DNA from: Unio delphinus
Taxonomy: Eukaryota; Mollusca; Bivalvia; Unionida; Unionidae
NCBI GenBank assembly: GCA_029339505.1
Contig: JAQISU010000026.1
Span: forward strand, 2,385,501-2,449,500
Reading direction: 5' to 3'
DNA length: 64,000 nt
In this document: piece by piece, positions 13,110 to 25,401 of the stretch
Position numbering within the stretch: position 1 is the first letter of the stretch
Layout of the letters: each line of letters begins with the position of its first letter
Position numbers and translations under genes: made by a program
Notes under the pieces: model-generated
What the model was told of the DNA's origin: nothing
Databases searched by the model: none
The model's input: the letters and a program-made list of their open reading frames with translations, nothing else

Positions 13110-13582
13110 GTAGGAAGGGTGAAATGATCACTTTTTCAAAGCTCATTCGAGGAAATAAAACTTTCTGAAAAAGTGAAAATGCAAGGTCAATTACTTCAAA
13201 CCAGGATTTCGAACGGTCTGATGTCTTCTGTTGGGTTATTTTAATTTTGACGTTGTGTTTTTGCGTGTTCGTTATCTACCTGGATACTCATTCTTAATCG
13301 TCCCATTCTTGCTGAAGTGTCCCTCAACCAAAAGTTTTATTGCCACCGAGGATTGTGCAAATTTATCGTGATATATCCCATGAGGAATTGTTTGATTACG
13401 CGAGAAGGAATTTCTGAAGTTAATCATAATGTTTAGCAAAGTATGTGCATCGACTAAATGAGTGCAGGTATCTCTGATCACTTTATGTATTGGTGTATAA
13501 CTCTGAGAAACAAATCACGCCTGTGTTTTTGTGCCTGCACACACAAACACACACATTCATCAATATATAAATATAAATATAA

Positions 13583-13585
<3 letters not shown>
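13110..13585. other. anonymous sequence
   Basis: No gene, TIR or repeat recognised. Confidence 0.5.
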
Positions 13586-14525
<940 letters not shown>

Positions 14526-14531
14526 TATCAG

Positions 14532-14556
14532 ATTCAAAGTCAGTTAAAGTGCGCCA
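14532..14556 (+). repeat. element 1 left TIR
   Basis: Perfect 25-bp match to the reverse complement of 18465-18489. Confidence 0.92.
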
Positions 14557-14920
14557 ATTACAAATATCGGGGTCACAGACGTTTTTTTGATGACCAACAG
14601 TATATTTTTGATGGGAATTTGACTTTTAAGTTAACCCCTAGGCAATATCGAGTTGAAAAAATAACAATAACATTCTGTTTGACTCATTTATTGATCAACA
14701 CGGACTCATTTTGAAGCCTACACAGTAAAAACCATTGTGTCACAAATTTGGGGTACTAAATTTATTTACATGGCAAGAAAATTTGTAGCGAAATAAATAA
14801 GTGAAATAAGTCTTCTATGATAGAGAATTGTCTGAATTTTGATAAAAACACTCTGTTTTTATGTCAGTATATTTGGAATTTAAAAAAAACAAACAAATTA
14901 TTTGTGTCCCATAAAATGCT

Positions 14921-15579
14921 GTGAATTACATTACAATTTTATGATAGCCGTATTGCAAACATATTTGATTAATACAGTAATGGTACCAGAACAAATATGT
15001 ACATTAATGCTTCGAAATATTTATAAATCATGATTTAAAGGTGTATGAATAATTTTGTCCTAAAAACCAGTCTTTGATTTCCATTTTTAAATTTTTGCAT
15101 TTAATTGTGAATTACGTTACGGTACATAATTGCCATATAAACATTGCTTTTAGCTGTTGTAACATTGCTCATATATTTGAAAATGCTTATGTCCGTGAAT
15201 TACGTTGCGGTGATTTACGTTACGGTATATTCAGTAAACATGGTTTAAAACTATTTCCTAGGAACAAATTACCTGGAAACATTATTTTCTGACATCGCCT
15301 AACATACGGGCGTTTATTGAAAAACGGAAGTTGCCAAGCGGGAGACATTTAAAACATTTTCTGGTGTAAACATTACCATCACTCGTAAGTACACATTTAT
15401 TTAACAAGAAGAACACTTAGTATATAACATCAATTGTCAGCGAAAATCATTATAAAACGACAAAATATATAATATACCGAAGAACTGTGAACATGGAATA
15501 TTGATTCCATTTGTATTTACGTCACGTGAAGGCACACAGTTTAGTGTAACGTAATTCACTATTGTGTAACCTAATTCAC
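14921..15579. promoter_or_regulatory. element 1 left subterminal 14-mer array
   Basis: Six copies of GTGAATTACGTTAC or one- or two-base variants. Four are on the plus strand (14921-14934, 15107-15120, 15195-15208, 15210-15223) and two on the minus strand (15546-15559, 15566-15579, just before the coding exon). Arrays like this are typical transposase-binding subterminal repeats; binding is inferred. Confidence 0.82.
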
Positions 15580-15610
15580 CAACATCTAATGATTTGCATA
15601 TTTCAACAGA

Positions 15611-17401
15611 GATTGAAAGGAAAAGCTAAAATAAGAACAACACTAGGAGTTATATGTGGTAAACTTATTCACCGATACAGAATGGGCAGGCAGATTAGCC
15701 GAAGTCTTGGAGTACATAGAAAACAGTTGCTTAAAGCAAGGGTAGGAAAAAAACAGCGACTTAATGCTGAACAACAATCAATGAGGACAAGAGTTAGTCT
15801 GTTTATGGAGATGGATGATAACAGCACATGTCTGCCAGGGAAGAAAGATGCCATTAGAGGAGACGAACACCAACAGAAAAGAACATTGAATGATTATATT
15901 TATAACTTGCACAGAAAGTTTTTAGCGGAAAACAGCGACACAAAGATAAGCTTGACAACATTTAGAAGAATGAGACCTAAACATATTAGCGTTGTCAAAT
16001 TTAGCAACAGAAAGACATGTTTATGTCAACGACACCAAAACATGGTTTTAAAGTTAAAGGCACTTAAAAGTTTGGGCATTCCGACCTCCGAAAATCCAGA
16101 TGTTTACGTTGAGCAAAGGTCGTCGAAGGAATAGAAAGTATCAGCGAAGAAAAGATCAAGTTTTCAGAATGGAAGAGGGTAGACGTTGAGAAAAACGGAA
16201 AGTTCTTTAAAAGAATGCAAATAGTATCAGTGGAGAAAAGTAAGACAGACTTTGTTGCACTTTTGAGATCAGAACTGACAGAATTTAGGAAACATATTCA
16301 CAGAGTCAAAGAACAATACGGTCAGTCAAGACGTTTGAAAGACATACTGCCGACAACACAAGCCGTATGTCACATGGATTTCGCAGAAAATTATACTTGC
16401 GGGTTTGCGGAAGAAATCCAGTCAGCATATTTTGATAAGAATGCTGTCACGTTGCATCCAGTTGTAATTTATACCAAGGATAAAGAAGATGAGGTAAAGG
16501 TAAAGCATAAATCACTAGTAGTAGTATCTGATGAGTTGTCTCACACTTCATCGACAGTCTTTGCAATCATGAAGCATGTTGTAAAAGAAGTGAAAGCTGT
16601 ATTACAGAATGTTGAAATGGTTCACTATATGACGGACTCGCCTACGTCACAGTATAAAAACAAGCAGATTTTTTCTATAGTAGCACATCATGATACGATC
16701 TTTCCCGGTATTAAAGCTTCCTGGTTATACTTTGAAGCTGGACACGGGAAAGGCCCCTGTGACGGGGTCGGAGGTACTGCCAAACGACTAGCTGATATGG
16801 CCGTCAAAATACACTCGGCAATAATTCAGTCAGCAGATGATTTTTTCCAATGGGGGAAAACACAGGAAAATAGCGCACTTAAGTACATATTTGTCCCAAA
16901 GTCTCAATGTACAGAAGCCCATGAAGAACTCTCAAATCTTGTCGGAAAGCAAGTGAAGGGTACTATACAGGTACATGCAGTTATTCCACTTGGAGAAGGA
17001 GCATTGCTGTGAGGAATACGTCATGCTTTTGTGATAAGTGTTTCGTCGACGGTCAACCAGTACCAGCATGTGATGGATGGACAGTACATCAGATGAGCGA
17101 AACCAACATAGTCCAAAATTCAGAAGCTGAACAAACAACAGGACATGATGAAAGTGAACAGCAGGCTACAGAACTAATGGAATGCAATAAAATAAACACA
17201 GATGAACTTTATCAAGTCAACACATACGTAGCAGCGATTTATGAAAGCAGGTGGTACGTTGGACAAGTTTTAGAATACGACGAAGACGACCAGGAATATA
17301 CTATTAATTTCATGGTGGCTGGAAAAAAACTCTTTCAAATGGCCTGCGAAACCAGATCAGATTTGGATACCAAGTTCCGACGTATTGTGCTCATTGGATG
17401 A
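15611..17401 (+). pseudogene. element 1 transposase (RNase H-like core, Cys cluster, Tudor-like C-terminus), two frameshifts
   Basis: About 595 codons are open apart from two one-base frameshifts, near 16112-16120 and near 16995-17003. Order of parts: a basic helix-turn-helix-like N-terminus (MGRQISRSLGVHRKQLL at 15682); a conserved block with DDNSTCLPGKKDAI (from about 15811), TFRRMRP (15958) and TCLCQRHQN (16014). The catalytic-type core follows: MDFAENY (Asp codon 16377), VTLHPVVIY, SLVVVSDELSH, TDSPTSQYKN (Asp 16635), and EAGHGKGPCDGVGG (Glu 16734, Asp 16761). Then come RNTSCFCDKC (17012) and a Tudor/chromo-like segment WYVGQVLEYDEDD (about 17254) up to the stop at 17399. The exon may start at an acceptor (TATTTCAACAG ending 15610) paired with a donor GTAAGT at 15385, making a non-coding first exon; alternatively translation starts at ATG 15682. 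Spacing of D16377, D16635 and E16734 or D16761 suits a D-D-E/D nuclease, but I cannot tell which third acidic residue is catalytic. Confidence 0.8.
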
Positions 17402-17550
17402 GCCGATAAAGCAAGGAAAGACCCGCAATATGTTTAAATTCTCAGGACGAGACCTTGAGAAGGTCAGAAATCTATTTGACAGACTTTGAATGTACATCAT
17501 GAACATGCAACAGGATATATACTGAATGGACCATGTGCAGTAAAACGTTA

Positions 17551-18299
17551 GTGAATTACATTACAGCATCATTTGTGTTTTATACAAGCAATATAACAGT
17601 ATTGAGTACACAATCATTTGTTCCAAAACATTTAATGGTGTAAAATGATCATAGCCCATTGTTTATCTTTGTTCAAACCGTTGTGAACAGCACAATTTCA
17701 TTTGTGAAACTTGGGATTTTTGAATATTTCTTCGCGTTGGGAATTTTATGTAACATTTTAAAAGATTTTATGTTTTATGTGTTAATATAGTTGCAAAGAC
17801 ATTGCAAATTACTGTAACAAAAAATATTCATAACCCAAAAGTTCTTTTTTTCTACAATGGTTCCAGTTTAAACATAAATAACAAGGATATATATATTATG
17901 GACTTTTGTGAACTACGTTACAAATAGTACTACTTCTGTAAAGTCTAATAAATATCTGTTTGGTAAAGTTTCAAGTCATATTAATTGTTAAGTATTATCT
18001 TAAATGGTTAACAAATGCACAGATTTAATTAAATGGTCTTTAGACTTTAAAATAAAAGGGTATCAACATTGAAAAATAGCCACTTTTTCTTAAAAGTGTC
18101 TATTTTCCTTTTTATTGTTTAAGTATAAATGAGTTGACCGATATGTTTCACAGTTGGTTAGTGTATTGTTTCTTAAATGTTTCATTTGGTAAATCAATCA
18201 TATATCTATCATATAAATGTGTTTTATACGCAATTGTGGTTCTTTTTACGATAAAATAGATTTTATATGATTACAGTAGTAAGAAGTAACGTAATTCAC
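17551..18299. promoter_or_regulatory. element 1 right subterminal 14-mer array
   Basis: Three copies of the same 14-mer: plus strand at 17551-17564 and 17908-17921, minus strand at 18286-18299. A weaker look-alike (GCAAATTACTGTAAC) lies near 17804. None occurs inside the coding region. Confidence 0.8.
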
Positions 18300-18464
18300 C
18301 ATCCAAAATACCCTCACATGTATATTCATGTTTTTCTTGGTGTGAATTTGTTATTCAAGAGCTACCTTTTGTGTTTTCTAATTGTTCAAATATAGTTCTT
18401 TCAAAATAAATACATTTGTCTTATTTTCAAAGCCGAAAATCTTCAGCCGTTTTTCGTGTGCAAA

Positions 18465-18489
18465 TGGCGCACTTTAACTGACTTTGAAT
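18465..18489 (-). repeat. element 1 right TIR
   Basis: Perfect inverted copy of 14532-14556, followed by the ATCA target duplication at 18491-18494. Confidence 0.92.
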
Positions 18490-18572
18490 GATCATTATTT
18501 TTTTTTCTAGATCGGTCAGGTTTCTATCTTTCTCTATGGTCTGTTCAGCCAGGCATATAAAACCTCACCCTA

Positions 18573-18940
18573 AGCAAGAAGAATCGGTATTGAAATCACC
18601 TAAACCTTATAACAAATTGTAGATTCGATCTTTCCTTGGCATTTGTAGTTTTTTTAAAATACAAAAGGTATTCCTAATTGCGCTGCAATTACTAGCTCAT
18701 TATCAGATCTAAGAAAAGAAGGGACAACCAAAGACAATGTAATGGGGATCATCTCCGGAGAAAGCGTTCAATGCACTCAATGTAAAATTGACTAGTTTAC
18801 CTATTTTAAAGCTACATACCATTAGTAAACATTTTATAATCAGAAACGATGCTTCCGATACTGGGCTGGGATCATTATTGCTGCAGGAACAATACAGGAT
18901 TAAAATACATGTAGTCTATTCCAGTTTAAAGTTACTGGGG
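18573..18940 (+). pseudogene. Ty3/Gypsy pol fragment (RT end to RNase H start)
   Basis: Fragments in order are FLGICSFF (about 18630), KKGQPK, EKAFNAL (18760), LTSLPILKL, NDASDTGLGSLLLQE (18845) and VVYSSLKLL (18915). This is the connection between reverse transcriptase and RNase H of Gypsy elements, including the RNase H DAS motif. It starts about 80 bp after element 1 and stops where the LINE begins. It is a different family and strand from the remnant at 11985-12690. Confidence 0.78.
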
Positions 18941-18945
18941 TGTAT

Positions 18946-20844
18946 GGGGTGTCCAGGGAGAGGGTAACACTTCTGGCTGGCAAATCCGTCGTACTCCTTC
19001 GGAGGTAGCTTGCCCACCTTTGGTCCCCACTTGGCACTAAGCTATCACCTGTGGCTCCAAGAAGCATGCTCAGCGGCTACATCCCGGAAAATGGCATCGA
19101 CTGGCCGGCTAAACCAGACTGAGAGTAGCCGACGGGTCTTAAACCATCGGTGAGTTAGGCTTTGTCTACCTAGCATGTGAAGACTGGATTCGGCAGCCTG
19201 CGCGGAGGAACCACCAGCTAATCAACGAAAGTAAAGGTGATTTTCAGCAATGCGCCATGGAGCAATAAGAGCACGACGAGACACGTAGGACGTCCTGGTC
19301 ATCCACTGCACTCAGTTCTTTCTCCGGCCGTGTCGACGCTGTCGTGTTGCTGGACCAAGATGGTTTTGGGCGCGAGAGTGAGAACGACGAACTGCGTAAC
19401 TCTTTTTCACTTTAAACAAAGTCCCAGCGCAAGTCATTGTTGTCATCCATCCATTCCATTCATCATCCACTAATGTCCTGTGGTGACAGGCAAGCAACGA
19501 AGCAGCAGGTACAGGTACACTGGCAGCTGTAGCCGCAAACATGCACACAAGAGGCTCATGCTATTAGGGTCGTTCACAACTCACATGGAGCAGCAGTGGA
19601 GTCCAGCATCCCCCCTAAGGGACTGAGCAGCCCTCTTCAGATATGCACTGCTCACTTCCCTAGCACGAGGAATGGCTAGAAATGTTGCCCTAAACATTAC
19701 CTGCTCTAATCTTTCCTGGCCAGCATACCGCGGCTGGCGGTGATCCTACATCAGCGTTCAAACTAAAAAAAAACAACATAAAATTAAGACTGGTTCTCTC
19801 ACAATTGGCGCATGTACATAAATGATGTGAACATACCCCAGAGAAAAACCGCCATAATAGGAAAGGAATACGTCAGATACAATGTGGACATTGCTGCCTT
19901 GAGCGAGACACGGCATACAGAAGGCGAACTCTGTAAAATGAGCTCCAAATACACTTTCTTTTGGACCGGCCGAGGAAGTGAGGAACGCAGTGGGGCTGGT
20001 GTCGGCTTTGCAGTGAAGACAGCACTGATTGGAAAATTCGCTTGACCGCCCAAAGGGACCAAATAACAGACTCATGACCATGAAACTATTTCTCTTGCCT
20101 GGGAGTAAGCACCTTACCATCATGAGTTGTATTGCTCCAACCATGATCACCCCAGATGATGTGAAGGTCAAGTTCTATGAGGATCTTAACTCCATCATTG
20201 CTGACGTTCCAATGGCAGATTAGCTCGTCATTCTTGGCTACTTCAATGCAAGAGTACGCTGTAATCACGTTGCCTAGGATGGAGTGCAAGGAAAGTACGG
20301 AGTGGGTCACTGTAAAAGCAGCTGTCTCCTTTTTTCCAGACGTGCGCCGTGCATGAACTGCTGTTCACCAATACAGTCTTCCGCCTCCCTACCCGTAACC
20401 GGACTTCATGGATTCATAAACTCTCCAGGCACTAGCACCTCATCAACTACATCATTGTCAGGAAAAGAGACAGGTAGGATGTACGTGTGGCCAAGTTCTT
20501 GAGCGGCGCTGACTGCTCGACAGACCACCGCCTCATCATCACAAAGCTCAACACCCTCATTTAGTCCAAAAGACGCCCACGGGGAAAGAAGGCTCCTCAA
20601 CGAGTGAACATCACCAAGATGAAATGCACCAGTACCAAACTATCTCTCGTAGATGCCATTTAAGAACGTCTGAAATCCAACCCTCTAGATAATCAGAATG
20701 TGGAGACCGACTGGGCGGCATTCAGAGATCTGGTCTACAGACAGCTTCTGAAATTCTAGGACCCTCAACCAGAAAGCATCCAGACTGGTTTGATGAGAAC
20801 TACAACGATATCAAGAAGTTGCTGGATGAGAAACACCGCCTCCT
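18946..20844 (+). mobile_element. RTE-type LINE, 5' part (5' UTR and AP endonuclease)
   Basis: A GC-richer leader (18946-19790) precedes an endonuclease-like region. From 19812 the protein reads RKTAIIGKEYVRYNVDIAAL, SETRHTEGEL, YTFFWTGRGSEERSGAGVGF. After a shift near 20040 it continues NNRLMTMKL, VKVKFYEDLNSIIADVP and VILGYFNARV (20225). Later come TDHRLIITKLN (about 20520) and IKKLLDEKHRLL up to 20844. This is the apurinic endonuclease domain and its linker of RTE-like non-LTR retrotransposons often mis-annotated as craniofacial development protein 2-like. Several stops and shifts make it dead. The reading frame is interrupted at TTAA 20845-20848 and resumes at 27981. Confidence 0.85.
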
Positions 20845-21339
20845 TTAAAGGGGACAAAATTCCGTAACTGCATAATTTTATTGTAAATATAAGGATATTT
20901 AGTAGTTTGTGTATTTAATCTATTCCAACTATTTTTTTTATTTGCATCTTATGTATTTGCACTTCAATTTCATAAAAGAATACTGCCCTGTTTTCCGAGA
21001 TCAAACGGAAAGACCCTGCCGCGAATTTGTTAGCGCCCTTCCAAACACAGTCATTTGAGACGGTTAACGTCTACGAGTCGTATTCAGTTTCTGCAGCGAA
21101 GTGTCAAGTAGAAACAAGACGGTTCATTACGTAGCTCTAAATTGTGTGAATCAAATATTTAAGTTAAGTGTCTCTAAATATGCCTTGCGAATTAATCTTT
21201 TAGGAAGAAAGAAAAAGCTTGGAACATATAGAATACTTTATTCTTCTTCTATACCACCGCTGGGTAGCTCCCGTACTGCACAGAGAACCCACACGAAATG
21301 GTACCTTAAACAATTTAGGAAAATCTTTAAAAGGACTAA

Positions 21340-21398
<59 letters not shown>

Positions 21399-21425
21399 AA
21401 TTAAAATAAATAAATAAATAAATAA
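21340..21425. repeat. (AAAT)n microsatellite
   Basis: About 20 AAAT units with one break near 21400. Confidence 0.95.
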
Positions 21426-21484
21426 ACTCGAGTCTGTAGAAGTACAATTTACATTTTGAAAAATGTATGGACCCCCACTCTAGC

Positions 21485-21672
21485 CAGCGGCGTCGCTAGG
21501 GTTGGTGTCACCCAGTGCGGTAAACTCATGGTGTCACCCCTCCAGACTTCCACCATGGATTTCTTCTTCTTAAAATAAATCCACAGTATAGTTTTCATTT
21601 TGGTGTCACCCCTCTGAGATGGTGTCTCAAGGTGCAGTCTGCACCCCACGCACCCCCCTAGCGACGCCACTG
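21485..21672. mobile_element. hAT-like MITE, 188 bp
   Basis: Termini are CAGCGGCGTCGCTAGGG and the inverse of CAGTGGCGTCGCTAGGG. A perfect 8-bp target duplication ACTCTAGC lies at 21477-21484 and 21673-21680. Non-coding. An intact duplication suggests a fairly recent insertion. Confidence 0.92.
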
Positions 21673-21689
21673 ACTCTAGCACAGTCGAA

Positions 21690-22475
21690 CTCAATATGAA
21701 ATAAATAGACAATGCGAAGAATGACACGGAAAATATACAAACTATAAAACAATCAGTTCTTTTTCTTTTCCCCTAAACAAAGATAGTACACCGTAATTAA
21801 AATTAAAATAAATGAATATTTTTAAAAAATTTGATTTGTTTTATGTCACATACTTATAGCATCAACATAAATAGCATACATGAGGTACAGGTAACCTCTT
21901 ACCAAGGTCAGCAAAATGAAATAGGGAAGGAATTTTGCGATTAGATGAATAAAACATACTCGGACGATCAACCCTATAGAAACACTAACGATACAATCAC
22001 TCAAACTTTAACTACATAAACGGAAATTTTAGAAAGGGGGAGAAAAATTGTATTTAAAAAACCCACCAAACTACATTTCAGGAGGAACACACCAACGCAT
22101 TAAAACCTTGTTCCTTTGTTTTCAAAAATGAAGGCGGGGATCTGTCTGGTGTCCCCCCCCCCCAAAAAAAAAAAACAAACAAAACAACAGATCTGTGAAT
22201 AATAGAAGTTCCAGACAGAAGATTAGTTTTTTTCTTCACATTTCCAAAGGACTCTAAAAGGAGAGCTGTATGGGCGATCAAATTAAAGAGAGAATGCTTT
22301 ATGCTAACTCAACAAACCAGATTGTGCCAGAGACATTTCGAACTTGAATGTTTCTCTAAAGACCCAAGAGTAGTGCCATTGTCAGAATCTGACGAGTCCT
22401 GTTCATCTTTGTCCCACGAAGCTATCATGTTGTTGTAGGGTTTCACACCGTTTTTCAGCACAAGATAGGTTATAC
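21690..22475. other. anonymous sequence within element 3
   Basis: Contains an ATCTGTCTGGTGT-poly-C-poly-A motif near 22138-22175 that recurs at 31470-31506. No gene seen. Confidence 0.45.
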
Positions 22476-22479
22476 ATTG

Positions 22480-22676
22480 CGGCCAGTATTAATGGTGGAG
22501 GAAGAACCCGGGAGAAATAACTTGAAAGAACCACCGACCCACGAGAAGCTGCTGGCACGCTTTCGAATATACCCGCATTTGCCGAATATGAGACTCGAAT
22601 CCACGTAGACGGAGGTGAGATGGCAGTGATCCGTAACGGAGAGCGCTGTAGACCACTCGACCACTTGGGGCCCCGT
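22480..22676 (-). mobile_element. tRNA-derived SINE, family 1
   Basis: Read on the minus strand: a tRNA Leu/Ser-like head with A box TGGTCGAGTGG (about 22665) and B box GGATTCGAGTCTC (22590-22602). Then comes a body ending in GGTTCTTCCTCCACCATTA. Related copies are at 42450-42626 and 50868-51036. Confidence 0.8.
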
Positions 22677-23351
22677 TTTCGAGAATGTCATCTACATTGC
22701 TATCTTCACTGAGAGTCGACATAATTTAAACATTCAAGCACAGCCAACTCATAGAATCGGCTAAAACACGGTATTGGTGCTGATAAAGGAATTTTCATGT
22801 TATATGCATGAAATAGAAAAATTAAACAAGATATGAACCAATTTTAAAGATTGGTAAGCCTGGCATATACCTCTCTTACTTTCCTGAAAATTTCAAGAGG
22901 TTAGTGTAACCCATTGTTGAGATATGCATGGAAACAAGCTCTAAAAATGACCATTTTTGAGCGTTATGTAGTCTCACTCGAAAAAAGCTTGAATATAAAA
23001 TAGAGAATTCTCTAAATATCATACTGAAATTATGCATTTATTGGTCTGGTTTTATGCGGAATTCTATCCTGCAAATATTGCTTCTTGAATTAAAGAAATC
23101 GGTAAAATATTATGGATTTTATAAGCAAAATACCGTCAGTAGAAGTTTTGTTTCAACACTGAAATTCAAACACTAATCTGTTGTTATATGCCAACATTTT
23201 GTACAAAATAACATTCATTATAACTTTTATTGACATCTAGAACTCGACTTTATATTATAATAAGTAGTAAAACCATTTAAATCACATGGCTAGCCAAGAT
23301 ATTCGAATGAGAGCTTGTTCTTTGTCAAACTTTCCAGTTCTAAATTTTGTG

Positions 23352-23913
23352 GTGTCTGTAACCTTTACAAGTTTATATGGCAATAATTTTGTTGTTTCAT
23401 TATGGAAAAGTATAAATCCTACAAAGGCTCATGTGTATCAATGTGATGTCCAAGTTGGCCAAAATTGGTGGTGCTGTATTGTACCATTAAAAAAACAGCA
23501 ACTCAATAAAAAAAAGTTACAGACACTACACAAACAGGTATAAAAATGAAAGATAAAAGTATTGTTCTACTTGTCATTAAAACATTGTTTTTCTCAATAG
23601 AAAGTTCCATCTTATGTGATGTAATGTTGCATCATCTATTTACCTCTGCAGCCAAGAGCAAAAAAGTGATGCAATAACTCTCTTGATTGAATATTGCATC
23701 ATTCTTGCAGCACTGTCTGTTTGAGTAATTTACTACAAGACAATGTAACCTGAATTTCTTATCCTAGAAGAAGCTGCCTAATTACTTTTCTGTTCTTTAC
23801 CATGGTACATCCCTAAGACATGGGAAGACGACAAAAGCAAACCTCTGGGAACAACTCTGGTAAGTTTGTATTGAATTGGTAAACCACACTCTTAAATTGT
23901 AGCGTCTGTAACC
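23352..23913. promoter_or_regulatory. element 2 left subterminal repeats
   Basis: GTGTCTGTAACC at 23352-23363, GCGTCTGTAACC at 23902-23913 (both plus), and an inverted copy GTTACAGACACTACA at 23516-23530. Confidence 0.8.
23820..23859 (+). CDS. possible first coding exon of the element 2 gene
   Basis: ATG at 23820 opens MGRRQKQTSGNNS and runs into a consensus donor (CTG|GTAAGT, GT at 23860). The basic start suits a DNA-binding N-terminus. The next acceptor may be TTGTTTTTAG ending at 24520. A subterminal repeat copy lies just downstream (23902). The phase needed to join the next exon is uncertain. Confidence 0.35.
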
Positions 23914-24520
23914 GATATCCCCTTTTTATACTGTCTATGACTTTATCCCTGTTTTTTTTTTAAAATGAAGCCAAATTATGTTTCCTATTACAGTATTGAT
24001 GTGTAAGGCTAAATTTTGACATATTGTCTGTCTGCAATTTGTAATATTTTGGTATATTTATAGTTTCTTTCATCTAGATTTCTGATAACAGGCAACATTT
24101 TCAGTGATTTCTTTTAATATGCAATTGAAACTGAGTATTTTTGCATTCCATATCATTAGACTAGTAAATTCAAACAGAAATATTATGAGAATTTAATGAG
24201 CTCAGACTTAGTATTGGATACATTGCTGATATTGTCAAATGGTTAGACACTACTAGACATGTGAATTGACCCGACTGTTGTTTACATTATTAAGGAAAGT
24301 GTGCAATCATTGTAAATGCTAGAACATTGAATAATCATCAGGTTTTATGCTATTTCTTTTTCAATCAGATACTTTTCTTTAAGAATCTACAGGTTATTCC
24401 AGTTTGCTTATGTATGAAAGCATATTGCGTACTCATTACAAGTATGTTTTGTAAAGTCTAAATTTCATCCGTATACATAGAGGAACAAAAATGAGAATGA
24501 AGTTGTTTGTTTTTAGGAAG

Positions 24521-25355
24521 CAAAGATGTGCAGAAGATGTATATCATTTCTGTACAGAGAAACTGAAAATGGAAAATACAGATAATGAAGCTAAAACAGT
24601 TTCGAGAAGGGAGTTCATCCTTGTTAAAGATGTTGAGAGAAATAGAGAAGAAACTGATGTGCAAACACTGCAAGGTACAAGGTACAAGAAAATTACATGC
24701 TGTAAAGTCAGGAAGCAATGATTATGAACTGAGCATAAGAAATCTGAGCTGTCATTGTGAGCAATGCATGAAGGTTGACGGGAGATGCAACTTCAGCGAA
24801 AATGTTAATGCCTGGGAAATGAGAAAGTTAGTACTCAATAAAGATAATTTAAGTTAGACAGGAAAACAACTTAAAGACAAGAATCCATCAACAATAGAAA
24901 ATAATGACAAGAAAAGAAAACAAGGAAGTAACCAGAAAGATCATAACTCAGCAACAAGCGAAAAGCCTAATAAGAAACGGAAGTCAACAGAAAGACAAAA
25001 CATTGTGACAAAGAAGATCAAAGTTGACAAAAAAGCACCAACCAACACAGAGAAACCAATAGAGAAATACCACCCTGGAGAATTTGTTGCTGTAGGACTT
25101 AAGCCAAAGAAGGGACCTCTAGATGTAAACTTAGCAGAAGTAATATACATTCTTCATAACGAAGTTAGACTTAAATACATGAGAAAGTCTGGCAACATGT
25201 ATGTTTGGCCTGAAAAAGATGATTATTCACAAGAGGCTCTAGATGCTATCTTGTACAGGGTAAAAGCTCCACAAATAGTCAATGAAAGGGGTCATTTCAA
25301 GTTTAATGCAGCTGAATTGTCTAAGCTCAAGTCAAATCTGGAAAAAAAATCATAA
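24521..25355 (+). pseudogene. element 2 protein, C-terminal half (Cys cluster and Tudor-like domain)
   Basis: An acceptor-like TTGTTTTTAG ends at 24520. The frame reads through DVYHFCTEKLKMEN and REFILVKDVERN. A tandem 7-bp duplication (GGTACAA at 24674-24680 and 24681-24687) then shifts the frame. In the shifted frame it continues KLHAVKSGSNDYELSIRNLS, CHCEQC (about 24750) to 24854, meets a TAG at 24855, and stays open to 25355 through a lysine-rich linker and YHPGEFVAVGLK, VYVWPE-like MYVWPEKDD and ILYRVKAP. The order HAV, SIRNxSCxCxxC, then a Tudor/chromo-like module is the same as in the element 1 protein (QVHAV, RNTSCFCDKC, WYVGQV). The catalytic core is absent, so it is a non-autonomous derivative or pseudogene. 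Confidence 0.75.
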
Positions 25356-25401
25356 GCACTTCTATTTGAAATGACAATATAAAGTCAAGGTTTAATGTGT
25401 A

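Larger units (their letters stand above)
14531..18490 (+). mobile_element. element 1: near-complete DNA transposon with subterminal repeat arrays
   Basis: A 25-bp perfect inverted repeat bounds the element: 14532-14556 on the left, beginning ATTCAAAGTCAG and ending GTGCGCCA, matched by the reverse complement at 18465-18489. The outermost base on each side (14531, 18490) is mismatched. Immediately outside is a 4-bp direct repeat ATCA (14527-14530 and 18491-18494), read as the target duplication. Inside lie nine copies of a 14-mer (consensus GTGAATTACGTTAC) and one long transposase coding region (about 15611-17401). Length is about 3.96 kb. The whole architecture is class II cut-and-paste. I recognise the protein type from unannotated animal proteins but know no formal superfamily name for it. 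Confidence 0.85.

Noticed and set aside
15074..15292. 72-codon frame upstream of the element 1 transposase
   Set aside because: Most of it is the translation of three subterminal 14-mers; no domain.
19237..19548. Two opposite-strand frames of 78 codons
   Set aside because: They lie in the 5' leader of the RTE-type LINE and lack conserved motifs.
23286..23543. 86-codon frame in the left arm of element 2
   Set aside because: It overlaps subterminal repeat copies on both strands (23352, 23516), has no similarity to the element 1 protein, and lies upstream of a better exon start at 23820.
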